Positions 1 through 12,141 of a stretch of DNA of 64,000 nucleotides are shown here, in pieces (positions within the stretch are counted from its first letter, which is position 1; every line of letters starts with the position of its first letter). Source of the DNA: Naegleria lovaniensis (Eukaryota; Heterolobosea; Eutetramitea; Acrasida; Naegleriidae); assembly GCF_003324165.1 (NCBI RefSeq), contig NW_025407831.1, positions 248,001 to 312,000 on the forward strand. Reading direction: 5' to 3'. Made by a program: the position numbers and the translations under genes. The notes beneath the pieces were generated by a model, which worked only from the letters and a program-made list of their open reading frames with translations, was not told the DNA's origin and ran no database searches.

Positions 1-1086
1 GATGAAGTTATGAAACTAGTCATGTCTCGCAGAGTACCGCTCAAGGGAGAGGAACTAGAAAGATATGAAAAAGAACAGTTGATAAAACAAGAGGCAGAAA
101 AAAAGAGAAGAGAAGAGGAAGAAAGAAAGAAGAGGGTTATCCAAATTAGAGATGAAGATGATGAAGATATTGCTGACAAAAAATCAAAGAAATTTAGAGA
201 AGAGTTTACTGGCTCTGGTTTTGATGACGATTCGCACACCCAAACACATCTTTACCTTCCAGAAAACATGCGTTATCAATCTCAATATTTAATGTTTCCA
301 TGTATTGAGAGAGGTATTTCAAAAGATGAGTATGGAGAATCTGTTGACCCTGAAGAGTTTGAAACAAGATTATTACAGGCCGATCAAAAAGATCAATTAA
401 TGTCTACTAGTGCTAATTTGCATGAAGAAGAAGAAAATTATGAACCTCCTTCAAAGATTGAGAGCGAGGAAGTCAGTGTTAGGATTTTATGTAAATTAGC
501 ATACATTGACTTTGAAGGAAGATCGTCCAACGTGGACATCAAAAACATTCTACAAAAAATCAATCCTAGAAAATTAATTATTATTCATGGCATGCCAGAG
601 GCTCTTACAGAACTCAAAGAATATTGTGAGACAAAGAAAATAGCAGAACAAATTAAGGCTCCAGTTGATTTAGAAACATTGGACATGACTATGGACACAA
701 ACATGTTCAAAGTGAAACTGAAACAAGATTTACTTTCTCATGTACATTTTGTGAAAAGCGGTACCAATTACGATATGGCATATATTGAAGGCATTTTCAA
801 AGGTAGTGAGAATGCAGAGGATCCTCTTCCGTCGATTTATCCAAATCCAAAACCTAAAGGACATCCAACCATATTAATTGGAGATGTGAAGCTCAATCAA
901 TTGTATCGATTGTTACTCGAAAAGGGTCTATCTGCAGAATTTCAACAAGGAGGTGTTCTTGTGTGCAATGATGAGGTCATGTTGCAAAAAGACAAAAAGT
1001 CTGGAGAAATTCAGATCGTTGGCTCTCTTTCTCCAACTTTTTTCCAAGTCCGTGAATTATTGTATAGCTTCTACAAAGAACTCTAA
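1..1086 (+). CDS. CPSF2: CPSF2 (CPSF100), C-terminal part, cut by window edge
   Basis: Subunit of the cleavage and polyadenylation specificity factor, the catalytically inactive partner of the endonuclease CPSF73 in mRNA 3'-end formation in the nucleus. The frame is open to base 1, so the start and the metallo-beta-lactamase/beta-CASP part lie outside the window. What remains matches the family's C-terminal third: a charged Lys/Glu-rich linker, a WDEYGE-like segment (SKDEYGE), then YIDFEGRS followed by PRKLIIIHG, which corresponds to the family's YIDYEGRS...PRQLIIVHG. The last segment, GGVLVCNDEV and VRELLYSFY, matches the family's GGVLVCNNQV and IRDLLYEQY. It stops 79 bp before the CPSF1 start on the same strand. 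Family assignment is by motif recall and is firm. Confidence 0.93.
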   Translation, partial: DEVMKLVMSRRVPLKGEELERYEKEQLIKQEAEKKRREEEERKKRVIQIRDEDDEDIADKKSKKFREEFTGSGFDDDSHTQTHLYLPENMRYQSQYLMFPCIERGISKDEYGESVDPEEFETRLLQADQKDQLMSTSANLHEEEENYEPPSKIESEEVSVRILCKLAYIDFEGRSSNVDIKNILQKINPRKLIIIHGMPEALTELKEYCETKKIAEQIKAPVDLETLDMTMDTNMFKVKLKQDLLSHVHFVKSGTNYDMAYIEGIFKGSENAEDPLPSIYPNPKPKGHPTILIGDVKLNQLYRLLLEKGLSAEFQQGGVLVCNDEVMLQKDKKSGEIQIVGSLSPTFFQVRELLYSFYKEL

Positions 1087-1165
1087 TAAAACATTTGAAC
1101 CTTCAGTGATTTGGATGTTGTTAAAGCTTTACCTTGTTGCTGGTTGGCTTCATCTTCAAAAAAAA

Positions 1166-4100
1166 ATGTATGCTTGCTTCAAACAACTTCATCCTCCAAC
1201 AGCAGTTTCTTTTTGTTTGAGTGCTCGATTTACATCACCCAACGATGAAAATTTGATCATAGCAAAAAACCATGTGATGGAAGTATATTCCGTTAACAAG
1301 AAAGATAACAGTGTTGTTCTTGTTCGCGCATTTGAATTATTCGGAGTGATTGATTCCATCGTTGCGGTAACCCTTCAGGGAATGAAAAAGAATATTTTGA
1401 TCATCAACTTTGAAGATGAAGCAAAGGCTTCTGTAGTGGAGTTTGATGAAAAGAAGAATGATTTGAGAACACTGTCTCTTCATTATTTCGAAGATGACTT
1501 TTTGAAGGAAGGTAGAGCCAAGTTTTTCCATAATCAACCTATAATTTTAGATCCACACAACAGATTCGCAACAATTATTGTTTGTGATTCCAAGTTAGTG
1601 ATTTTACCCTTCAAGCAGGTCGGAGAAGATGCATCCCTTTCCACGGATGATACTTTTCTGATGGCTTTATCTGATAAAAGCATGGATGATATGGCGACGA
1701 GGCTTCGGAAATCAGTGGAGCGAATACTCCTTCAACTAAGCGAAGTGCAGCCGAAGTTCAAAGACAAGTAATTATTGACTTGAATGAGTTGGGTATCAGA
1801 AATGTCAAAGATTACTGCTTTTTAAACGGTTATAACGAGCCTACTATTTTGTTTTTACATGAGAATGAACAAACATGGAGTGGAAGACTTGCCGCAAAAA
1901 GCAATACGTCCACTGCAACGGCTGTATCTTTTGACTTGTTTCGAAAGTACTATCCAAAAATTTGGAGTGTCGAGTCACTTCCTCACGATTGCTACAAGCT
2001 GATACCACTAGAAGAGAGCGTTGGAGGAGGAGCATTGGTTTTGGGAATGAATTTTCTGATTCACATCAATCAATGTGCTTCTTATGGCATATCTTTTAAC
2101 GATTTTGCTGTTTCAGTTCCGACTTATCTATTAACTTTAAACAATTTGACGGTCCTCCATTGTTTTTTGATACAGTGGCTTATGCATTTGTATCACCTGA
2201 TAAGGTTTTGGTATCTATGAAAGAAGGAGATTTATATACCATATATTTAGATGGAGGAGGAAGTCGAATTAATAACATCACTCTGAAAAAAACGAAAACA
2301 ACCACTCCTGCCTCTTGCATGTGTACTCTTTCTGGAAATTTATTATTTTTGGGATCTAGGCTTGGTGACTCTGTGCTGTATGAATACTCAGAAATTAAGG
2401 AACTAGAAGAAGAAAACACAACAACGAATGGAACCATGGATGATGAAGCTGCCAATCTTTTCAATAGCTCTACCGGTTTTGAACCTGAGAAAAAGAAAAG
2501 AAAGGTAACAACTGCTGATGATTTTTTGGCAGCTTTAGAACAAGATGATGCTAGTTCTTCAGCTTTTTTGCTCAAATCGTCCAAGAAAGAAATGACAACC
2601 ATTGATCTCAAAATTAGAAACTTATTTACTAATATTGGGCCAATTTCACATTTAACAATCGCTGATACATCTGTTGATATCTCAGGGTTTAAATCCCGAG
2701 CTAATGATAACAACCTTTCAGTCATAGCATGCTCTGGTACTGGAAGACATGGTCGGTTGACAGTTCTCAATAGGAGTGTGCAACCAGATGCACAGAATAC
2801 TGCAAAACTACCTTTCGCGGTTAAGCAAATGTGGACTGTTGCAGGTGGAGATTCTATTCACGATTCATACGTTATATTGAGCCTTGAGGACAAAACAAAG
2901 GTCCTAGAATCAAAAACATCATTGGATGAGGTCACATCTAAATCAACATTTGTTACTAATGATACTACTATTAACATTGGAAAGCTAAAAAATCATGTAG
3001 TACAGGTTACCAGCGATTCAGTCATATTTTTAGATAGAATCACCCTGAAAAGAACAAATGAACACAGATCCTCGTTGAAGATTAGAGCATCTTTCATTTT
3101 GGACCCTTATATATTGCTTCATTTGAAAGATGGTACTCTCCAATTACTCACAATGAGTAGTACATCTCTCAAGTCAGAGCCTCTTAGATTGTCTGATCCA
3201 AAGCATGGAAAAATTACTGCTGTAACCTTTTACAAAGCATTACCGGAGCTTGGATTTCTTTCTTCCAGCCAAGAGAGTTTATATTTATGTTGTATTTATT
3301 TAACTGACGGTACTTTTGAAATTTATACCATTCCTCAGAAAACTTGTGTGTTTTCATTCTCTCAATTTTACCAATTTCACAGTACTGTGTTTGATGAAGG
3401 AGCAAGGGATCCATCGACATTAACAGAGACAGAAGTGAAATACCCCTACGTGTCTCAAATGTTGCTAAGAGGAGTTGGTTCAGAATCAGAAATGCCTTAC
3501 CTTATTACCATTCTAAGTGATAACACTGTTCACATTTACAAATCATTCTTGGATAGATCCACCAAAACCAAGGACACTAGATTGAATAGATTAAGATTTT
3601 CTAAAACACAGCACGATGATTTTCTCCCCTCAGACTTGGCTAAAAAGAATGAAGAGTTGAGACTCGAGCTTAGAAATGAAAAGAATATTTTCTCAAAGGC
3701 CGACAATGCGAGATCGAGACTGATTCCGTTTAACAACATTGGTGGTTATAGAGGCATATTTTTTACGGGTGAAAGACCTCTATGGTTCTTTACTGAATAT
3801 TCTAACTTGCGAATTCATCCTCAACAAAAACGAGAGAGTATTTCAGGTTTTACTCCATACCACCATCGAGACTGTCCTCATGGTTTTATTTATTTCGTGG
3901 AAAACGAAAATAAGTTTACAATTCTTTCATTGAGTTCAAAATCAGTGTTCAATTCATACTGGCCCCATAGAAAGGTTTTGTTAAAGAGTACACCTAACTT
4001 AATCACTTATCACCAAGAAACAAACACATGCTTAGTATTTACATCTGTGCCAATGAAAGCAATACTTCCAGAAGATCGACCATTACCATCAGGTAGATAT

Positions 4101-5342
4101 CCACCAGCAGTTGAACAAAAACACACAGTTCGTTTATTTTCTGGAAATGATTGGGAAGAAATGGACAACTATGACTTTGAGCTTCACGAGTCTGTACTAG
4201 CTGCTAAAGTTGTTTCATTATCGAAAGAAGAATACAACGATGACACTGATATTTCGTTTGAGGAACCTTTGAACAGTAGAAACCAAGATTTAGTAACCAT
4301 GGTGGCTGTAGGTACAGCATATGTTCAAAGCGAAAGAGAATTATGTAGAGGAAGATTACTTTTATTTGACTTGGAACCAATTTTAGGTTCAAATCGATTC
4401 AAAATCAATTTAATGTCTTCTACATCGGTGAAAGGCCCTATTACAAGAGTAGAGCAAGTTGATAGATATCTCGTTTGTAGTGTTGGAAATCGTATATACA
4501 CTTATTACTTTGACTGGAACGAAAAGAGAATGCATATTACCTCGTTCTATGATACACAATTTTATACAAGCTCGTTGAATTGCATTAGGAATTTTATTTT
4601 ATATGGAGATATATATAAGAGCGTGACATTTTTACGTTGGAGAGAGAAAGGTCACCGTTTGATTCCTATGGCCAAAGACAATAGACCTCTGCAAGTCATT
4701 ACCTCTGAATTTTTGGTGAACGACCAATTGCTTGGTATGGCAGTTGTTGATGCGAATAAGAACTTGCAGGTATTTCAATATTTACCTCAACACCAGGAAA
4801 GTAACGATGGTAGAAACTTGGTTCCTGTCTGTGATTTCCACATCGGAACGCTTATCACCACTGTTTTGAGAATGAAAATGAGAGATATTCCAGACGAAAT
4901 TACGATCGCAATTGGAAATCCAGCATCAACAACGACCATTCCAACCACAACAGATAAGAAACAACCAAGCTTACAAAAACGAGACACATCGAAAACAAAC
5001 CCAAATTTTCAGTTTATATTATTTGGAAGTATTGATGGTAGTATTGGATATGTTGCTCCAATTAATGAGCTCACTCATCGAAGACTCTATGCATTACAAT
5101 TGAAAATGTACACCCAATTAGAGCATAGCGCAGGATTGCATCCAAAAGCTTTCCGCTTATATAAGCCTCTCGAACGAACAGAGTATAACTACAAGAAGAA
5201 TATTATTGACGGTCAGCTAATTTGGATGTATGCTCACCTTAACACAATTTCCCAGAGAGATTTGGCTCGTCAGATTGGTACAAATGCTGAAAATATTTTA
5301 AGGAATATTCAAGAACTCAATCAAGGAACATATTTCTTTTAG
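1166..5342 (+). CDS. CPSF1: CPSF1 (CPSF160) scaffold subunit
   Basis: Large beta-propeller scaffold of CPSF that helps recognise the AAUAAA signal in pre-mRNA. The start ATG at 1166 gives MYACFKQLHPPTAV, the family N-terminus. Recognisable blocks include GYNEPTILFLHE with QTWSGRLA (family GYYEPTLLILFE, QTWPGRVA), LFLGSRLGDSVLYEY, and the C-terminal IIDGQLIWMY...LARQIGT (family VLDGELL...LAKKIGT). The frame changes twice, near 1620-1700 and near 2110-2140. The first could be a weak intron (donor at 1619, acceptor near 1701 or 1740); the second has no suitable GT-AG pair. Both are -1 shifts, like others in this window, and look like missing bases. An AATAAA follows 25 bp after the stop. The neighbour upstream is CPSF2, its complex partner. 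Confidence 0.93.
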
Positions 5343-5366
5343 ATATATGTTAAATTATTGTATTGA

Positions 5367-5372
5367 AATAAA
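5367..5372 (+). promoter_or_regulatory. Candidate polyadenylation signal of CPSF1
   Basis: An exact AATAAA begins 25 bp after the CPSF1 stop, inside the 39-bp gap between the stop codons of two convergent genes. The position suits a poly(A) signal. In such AT-rich DNA the hexamer also occurs by chance, so this rests on position only. Confidence 0.4.
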
Positions 5373-5381
5373 CATGCAGAG

Positions 5382-7406
5382 TCATTGAATAATACAGTTT
5401 GTCTTACTGTTTCTTTTTCCTGAAGAACTACCGCTGTCGCTGGAAGGAGATGTGCTGGAAGATTTCGATAAAAACTTCCCCATTTGAGAGAGGGAGTATT
5501 TGCAACCGCAAGAAATTGCTGTCTTGATACATGATTTCACACCTTGGCCAGACTTTGCAGATGTTTCTGCATAACCCACACAGTTGGTGATCTTTTTTGA
5601 AAGTTCCACACCCTCATCAAAAGTAACTATCCCATATTTAGAAAATTGAGAGTGTATAAAATACTTCAACGATTCATGAGAGTCCTTTTCGTTCCTTGTC
5701 GTTCTCAAATCTAACTTTGTACCACATAATAAGATAGGTACATTGGGAGCATGAGTATTAAGCTCTTTCAGCCAAATATTTGTGACATTTTGAAAGCTTT
5801 CAAACAATGTGTCCAATACGTCATCTACAAAAATACTAACCTTGAAGAATTCACTAAATCAAAACACAGGATAAATATGTCAGCTCCTGTGTAAGTGAGT
5901 GGGCGAATCTTGTCATAATCTTCAGATCCTGCTGTATCAATAATTGTCACGGCCCAGGTTTTGTTATCAACTGTCGCATACGTTGTGTAATTGTCAAATA
6001 TTGTCGGTAAATATTGATCCGAAATAAATTCATCATTTGCAAACCTTCCTAGCAGAGATGTTTTTCCAACAGCACCTATATTTCATAATTTATATAATAA
6101 ATGAGAAAATATATTTTACATACCATCACCAACCACTAAGAATTTCAAGCACGCGTTTCATGAAAGAGACGACGATCCATCCACTGCAATAATTTTGTAC
6201 AACTTACCAACAACCTTAATGGGCATCAAGGGATTTACTATTCCATGTGATGCTGATCCATTGGATTCTTCTGTGTGGCTGTTACTTCCATTATTATTAT
6301 TATGTATGAAAAGATAATCTTCCTTGCTCCACGGCGATTTTTTAAATTTAATATTCTTGTTCTCAAAAATTCCAGTTTTCAAAAGTAACTTGTCATTGTG
6401 AAAGGTTTCAAAAAATATCTCTCTGAACCGTCTTACTGTGTTTTTTCTATTATATAATTTTCGTAGTGTTTGTGTCTCTTTTGGATAATTAATGGTACAA
6501 ACTAGAATTCCATATAGGTTCAAAAATGTTGAATCAAAATGTTGAAATAAAATTCAAAAAGATGCAATCAAGTGCATAACCAATTTCAAGTGAATAACCA
6601 CAAGTATACAAGTTCAATATTTAAAAAAAAACAGAATTGAAATTCATCCTACCTTGTTCCCATAAAATTTCATCATCTTGAAAAACTTTATACCACATTT
6701 TGCAAACTTGTGTGACACGAACTATAGAGTCTACATCTAAATAGATTACAATTTTTTCAATAATCTCAGTAGGTAATAATGTGATCGTACAATGGAGTAC
6801 CGAGTGTTCATTTTCAAATAAATATTTTGTATTTTGAAATCCATTTCCATGAACTGTAATTCTCCTCTCGGAAACATCATTCTTCATGAGAATGACTGAA
6901 TTTGTATATTTCACTGTACTTCTTCTCCTCTTACTGAAGAGAGATTTCTTACGTTGTGATTTGATATAATTATTAGGTTGTTGATCTGATGCTGATTCAT
7001 CATCCGTATTCGGATGAGAAGGAGAGGGTGGAGTGGTCGGAGAATGATACGATGAAGAATAGGATGGAGAAAGAAGATTTTGTTTGGTTGATGGGTGCGC
7101 CACATGTGGGGAAGAAGGAGATGATTTTTGTTTGGAAGAAGAGATGAGCAAACCACCACCACTCGTTGGAAATGAAGAGATTTGTGTATGGTTTGCATAC
7201 GTGAGAGGGTTGGTCAATGTCATGGGAATGGTGGCGGTTGAAGAAGAATTCGCGCTCGATGATAGTAACGTGGGTGAAGACAAATTGGAAATTCCATGAT
7301 TGCAAATGGATGAATGGTCAAGATTGTTTCGAGATGATGTCAATGCATCTGCTGATGATACTCTGATGATCGGAGCTGAAGAGGACGAGGTGTTTGGGTT
7401 ATGCAT
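5382..7406 (-). CDS. F-box / Rho-family GTPase fusion protein
   Basis: Five exons can be placed by GT-AG sites: 7406-6653, 6501-6208, 6135-6124, 6075-5841 and 5796-5382. They sum to 1710 nt (570 codons including the stop) with no frame break. Order: a Ser/Thr/Pro-rich N-terminus; an F-box near residues 210-250 (LLPTEIIEKIVIYL, CKMWYKVF, LWEQ); a linker; then a Rho/Rac domain from about residue 345. GTPase motifs seen are IKVVVVGDGAVGKTSLL (P-loop), PTIFDNY (switch I), DTAGSEDYD (switch II), GTKLDL and ETSAK. The C-terminus is CIIQ, a CAAX prenylation box, so membrane attachment is likely. Switch II has Ser where Rho proteins carry the catalytic Gln, as in the Rnd group, suggesting weak GTP hydrolysis. 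F-box proteins normally bind Skp1 in SCF ubiquitin ligases; linking that role to this GTPase is inference. It converges with CPSF1, 39 bp apart. Confidence 0.88.
6124..6135 (-). other. 12-nt micro-exon in the Rho P-loop
   Basis: TGGTTGGTGATG lies between introns 6136-6207 (donor GTAAGT, acceptor TTAG) and 6076-6123 (donor GTATGT, acceptor TATAG). Joined to its neighbours it yields KVVVVGDGAVGKT, the textbook Rho P-loop start. A longer upstream exon is excluded because the frame meets a TGA just before the only usable acceptor. Confidence 0.8.
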
Positions 7407-7459
7407 TTTTATTTTGGGTCAAGTTCCTTTAATTTTTCAATCGGCAAGACAAGTGACAT

Positions 7460-10400
7460 TTACTTGAACAATGAAATAAGGGCTTTTACGTCTTGTCTAT
7501 CGGTGGATATTTTCTGCATCATACTCGCTTGGATTTGATTCCATTCTTCTGCGACACGCTTGTTTGTTTTCCAAGCTTGTGCAAATTTCTCTCCGCAAAA
7601 GATTGCGCAGTCGTTGGGAGATGACAACAATGCAAAAATCCGAACCAGAAGCACAAGATAAAGAGCATCTTTGGAATTGAAAATATGATCTCCTCCTTTG
7701 TCGAAATGAATTGAGAGACTGGTTTCGCTGAGCAACGTGACTGAGTGGCTTCTCCACTTTTCTTTAAGATGGGGTTTGGTCTCACCATATCTGATATGTT
7801 TGTTTCCAAGCTCTAATACGCCGTTCTCACAAAATTCTATTGCACTTCCTTGAACGATTGCCTTAATAATCTTTTCTTTGATGTCAGGGCTTATTTCTAC
7901 TTGTAACACATCAGTCTCAACAGATGACCCGACAACATTATCGCTTCTCACTGGAGTATATTTGGCTTTAACAAATAATAATAAACAATTCATAGAGAGA
8001 GTAATAGATGAAGTCTTTCCAGTTGTAGAGGAACTTTCTTCAATAACAATGGTGTTGTCAAACTCTTGAATTCTTTTGAATGGCCTGATTTTGCATAAGA
8101 GGCAAACCATTCAATCGATGAAGCTCCTTCAACGCCTCCGTAGTACTTTCCAGTAACGGTTAGTTTGGAGCACACATATGGATTTCCTGATAAAGAGACA
8201 TTTGTAATAGAGGGATGATGAGCATGTACAGGTTCAGAAATTGTTGATTGGGCCTCCCTTTGACGTCGTCATCTCTTATTGGCGTATATTCAAATTCAAT
8301 TCGTTTTCCGATATCCATAACTGAAATACGATATTCCATCGTATCCATACCTACAACTTCATGCAGATCGCCATCAACTCTTTTCCATCGTTTAAGGCTC
8401 TTTCCCTCATTTCCACCAAAGTATTTGATACTTGCCCGTACAAGACTGTCCTCCATTGGAATTAAAATCCTAGTATTGTTCTTCACAAATTCAATGTTCA
8501 GATCAGAAACTGTAGGCTCACCAGGCAGTACGACTCCACTTTTGAACGATACCAAATCCCCAGCCATTCCATCATCTCTTATTGGCAAATATTCTAAAAT
8601 AAATTGTTTTCCAACATGTTCTTTAGTGCACACTACAAACACAGATCCATTGTATGTGTTTCCTTCGCTTATAGTAGTATTTGTGCCATCTGAAGGATCG
8701 TGACATAATAGTATGTACGTTGAATGGCCTTCAATTCCTCCGGAATAGTCAAATGAGGCAGTAATGGTCTCACCTTCCTTGAACGATCCCATTAGCGAGC
8801 AAGAGCCGTGGGGTCTCGAAGGTCCAATGATATCAGTGAAGTGGACAAAGTTTGGACCGCTAACATGTGAGTAAGGAAAAGGTCTAACAGGAGTGAAAAC
8901 TAATTTGATACGATTTCCAATGTCTTCAGTTTTGATATCATAGCTGCTGACTCCGGTTGCAACCTTTACATCCGTATTGGTATCTTCAGAACTGACCCTA
9001 TACCAATCACATACCATGTTGTGAGTGTCAACGTTGGTGCCTTGAATTTCTCCAACATGTACTGTACTGAATTCTTCAAGAATTCCCAAAATGCTAATGT
9101 TACTAATAACTGGTTTCGAAGGCGAAACAGTATTGGTTGGCTCACTGTACACGCTCTCAGTGCGTTGTCCAAACTTGTCAATAGAGTAACAACTGTACTT
9201 CACCCTCTTCTCGAAAAGTGATTCAGGTACAACGAACGCTTCTGCATTAGCACCCTCAATTTCTGATTCGATTCCTGTTTCCGGGTCAATGGAATACCAT
9301 TGATGCATTCTGCCTTTCTCTTCGATGGGTGAGCAATAATCTGCCATTCCTTTCAAAGTGCATCCTTCGGTTAGTTCTGGCTCATTCATGACGATTTTGC
9401 AATTCATCAAAGATGGTTTTGGAATAGCAACGTGTGAGGTTGAATACAGAAGCAAGCCTTCCCCCTTTGCCATGTCATTTCTTACTGGAGTAACTTCAAT
9501 CGAAAAGAAGCAACCTGCATCCTCTGCTGTTATAACATGAGATAATTCTTGTTCTTCCATAACAATACTAAAATCTGCGTCTTCCACTACAATATCATTA
9601 CGGGAGAGCTCTTCCAACGTAAAAGGCTTGGTTTTGCGCCATTCAATGATAGTATCTCCTTCAAAGCCGCCCTCATATCGGTACTGTATAGACAAAATTG
9701 ATCCCACTTCTAAATTTCCGACAATAATTGGGTCGTGGATTGTTGGAATTCCAGCCTGGATAACGGGAGTTTTAACTTCAACAATCTCTCCCTTACATCC
9801 ATCATCTCTAACTGGTGTACATAAAATTTTGATAACCTTTCCAACATCTGCCAGCCCAACACGATAGTCTTTTCTATTTCCATTTTCAAGTTTCTCCTCA
9901 ACTTCGTTATCAATTCTAAAGAACTCAAAAATGGAATGCCCTTCAATTCCTCCATAGTACTCAGTTTGAATGGTAATCGTATCATTTTCAATAAAATTGT
10001 CACTTTCCACTGATACTTTGACAAATACTGGCAATGCGGGAACAACAGGTCTAGTGACTAACTCACAAGGCTCTCCACGTTTTCCATAACTATTTACAGG
10101 AGTAACAATACACTTAATGATTTGGCCAATTTGTTTGATTCCTGGAGTGAATTCTTTTGTGGTTGCGTTTTTAACTTGCACAAACTCTCCCTCTGTTTCC
10201 ACAAACCATTGGAAGTAGCTGTCAGCTTCTTCGCCTCCAATAAAATCGTAAGTTATACATGTTGTTTGGTCCTGGACCATTTCTCCAATCACTAAATTAG
10301 AAATTCGTGGAAGGGGAGCATCAACTGTGGTTGCAGAAATACAGGAAACAGGTTGGCCTTCAACTCCGTCGCTTCGTACTGGTATGCATGTCACTGTAAT

Positions 10401-12050
10401 GAAATAACCATAATCTTCTCTTTGAAGTGTGTAAGTTTTGTCCCTTGAAATTACATCAATGCCGCATACGTCATCTTCATGAACCAAAGTCTTAACTCTT
10501 CTCCATTCAAACTTAGATTGTCCTTCCTTGCCTCCACTGTATACATACTTTGGCTCTAGGACGCTTCCTCAATGGCATAACCTAATATTTCAAGGCAAGA
10601 ACAGCTTGGATTTCCGGCTACAACAGGAAGAGTTTGTTGATCAATCACAAACAAAGTTTCCTTATTTCGTTTGAAATGTAGAGATACACACATTCTGGTG
10701 TCTACATCTGTAATGGATGGTCTAATGCAAGAATGATATTGCTTATTGTTCCACACCATATCAATTGTAAATTCTGGGTCTTTACACTCGTTTGTAACAG
10801 GCTCTACATTAACGGTAAAGGTCTCTGACGAAGTTGCAGCATTAGTTAATTTGTATGAATAGCAACCAATAGGAACGAGTAAAGTTATATCCCCTTATAA
10901 TGTTCAATGTTAATACACATTGACGACCCATCAAACACCATATTCGTCCATTCTCCGTTCGAATTGTTGAATGTCAGCAATCCCATTCCTTCTGCTTTCA
11001 ACGAAATAATATCTCTTGTATTAACATAAAAGACGCTAAAGAATCGGCAGTCTATATCTTGTACAGGTTGAATTGGGTCAAAGGTATAAGAAAGAAGGTG
11101 GAATGGTGTTGTTTTAGAAATATCTCTGTAAAAACTCAAAAGCCATTCTTCTGTGTAGGCTAATAAATTGTTGATATCCTCTAAGTTTTCGTCTTTAGGA
11201 ATCATCATACCATATCTAACAGCTTGTGCAATTTTTCCTTTGTACTTTTCGGCAGTTTTTAGTAATTCTTCTGACAATGCTTCTCTATTGAGTTCTTTGA
11301 GGTTATCAAAAAGAGCCACAGATAACTCTGTAAATTTGTTCGTTTCAACGATAGGATTCTTTGACAAGTCTAAACTCTCGAGATCTTTCAGATCTGGAAC
11401 ATGTTTAAAGCTAGAAATTAAATTTTCAGGTGCTACCAATGCTCGCAGGTTGGGGCATTTTGTATACCTTCCCAATCGGTAACCTTATTGAATCCAAAAG
11501 TAATTGATTCTAAACTTCTCATCATTGGCATGCTTTCAAGCTGGACAATGAATTATGAGTCAAAAACACATGTTTCAGAGATGGCATCTTGGTAAGAAAT
11601 GATAAATCATTAATAACATTGGAACTAACATCCAACACCTTGATCAACGGAAACTCAACTTGAACGTTAAGCACATTGGATAGATCTCCATTTCTAGCGT
11701 ACAGTACTACTAAAACTCGTATTGAAAAGTAAAACAAACTACATACTTCATACGAAAACAGCTGATTAAAATCAAAAGAAGAAAGGTCAGTATTGCTGAG
11801 ATTGATTCTCTATTAACAGTTTTTAATATCGGACTGTCTTCATTAATTTGATACTTACTTTTACGCTTTCTACCTTCTTTGATTGTATTGGTTGTTTGTT
11901 CTTTGTTGCCAAAGCATTGCCAGCTGTACTGTCCCTGATGGACTTTAATTGAGATGATCCTCCTACCAATTAACGATGTGATTAGACATTTATCTTTAAA
12001 TACAACTCCGATCTTCTTTGCTCGTACTTACTTGCTTGTTCATGCTTCAT
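7460..12050 (-). CDS. AIR9: AIR9-like microtubule-associated protein (LRR + A9 repeats)
   Basis: Large cytoskeletal protein of the AIR9 family, known in plants and trypanosomatids as microtubule-associated. Exon 1 starts at 12050 (MKHEQA), followed by short introns and a basic linker. Leucine-rich repeats follow (11740-11330; DLESLDLSKN, IKVLDVSSN), then at least nine Ig-like A9 repeats (10550-7900). Each A9 repeat has a G-G-x-E-G turn, an aromatic W/F a few residues on, and a closing TPVRxDxxxG, for example YYGGIEGHS with CTPVRDDGCKG. The conserved C-terminal region ends at 7460. The frame changes near 10553, 8255, 8090 and 11475 by -1 steps. At 8255 and 8090 the breaks fall at GGG and AAAA runs inside conserved repeats, which argues for missing bases rather than decay. 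It lies between GPC1 and the F-box/Rho gene on the same strand. Confidence 0.85.
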
Positions 12051-12141
12051 TTTTTGTTTCAATCGTAAATTTTTGGCGGAAACGTACATTTAATATTTTG
12101 AATATTTAATTGTACAACCAAACTTGGTTTTTCGAGAGATA

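Noticed and set aside
1619-1701. Intron explaining the first frame change in CPSF1
   Set aside because: The donor GTCGGA is poor compared with the GTAAGT-like donors elsewhere, and the skipped DNA still reads as plausible acidic coding sequence. Kept only as an alternative.
2075-2116. Intron with a good pyrimidine-rich acceptor at the second CPSF1 frame change
   Set aside because: The only donors upstream give lengths that do not produce the needed frame.
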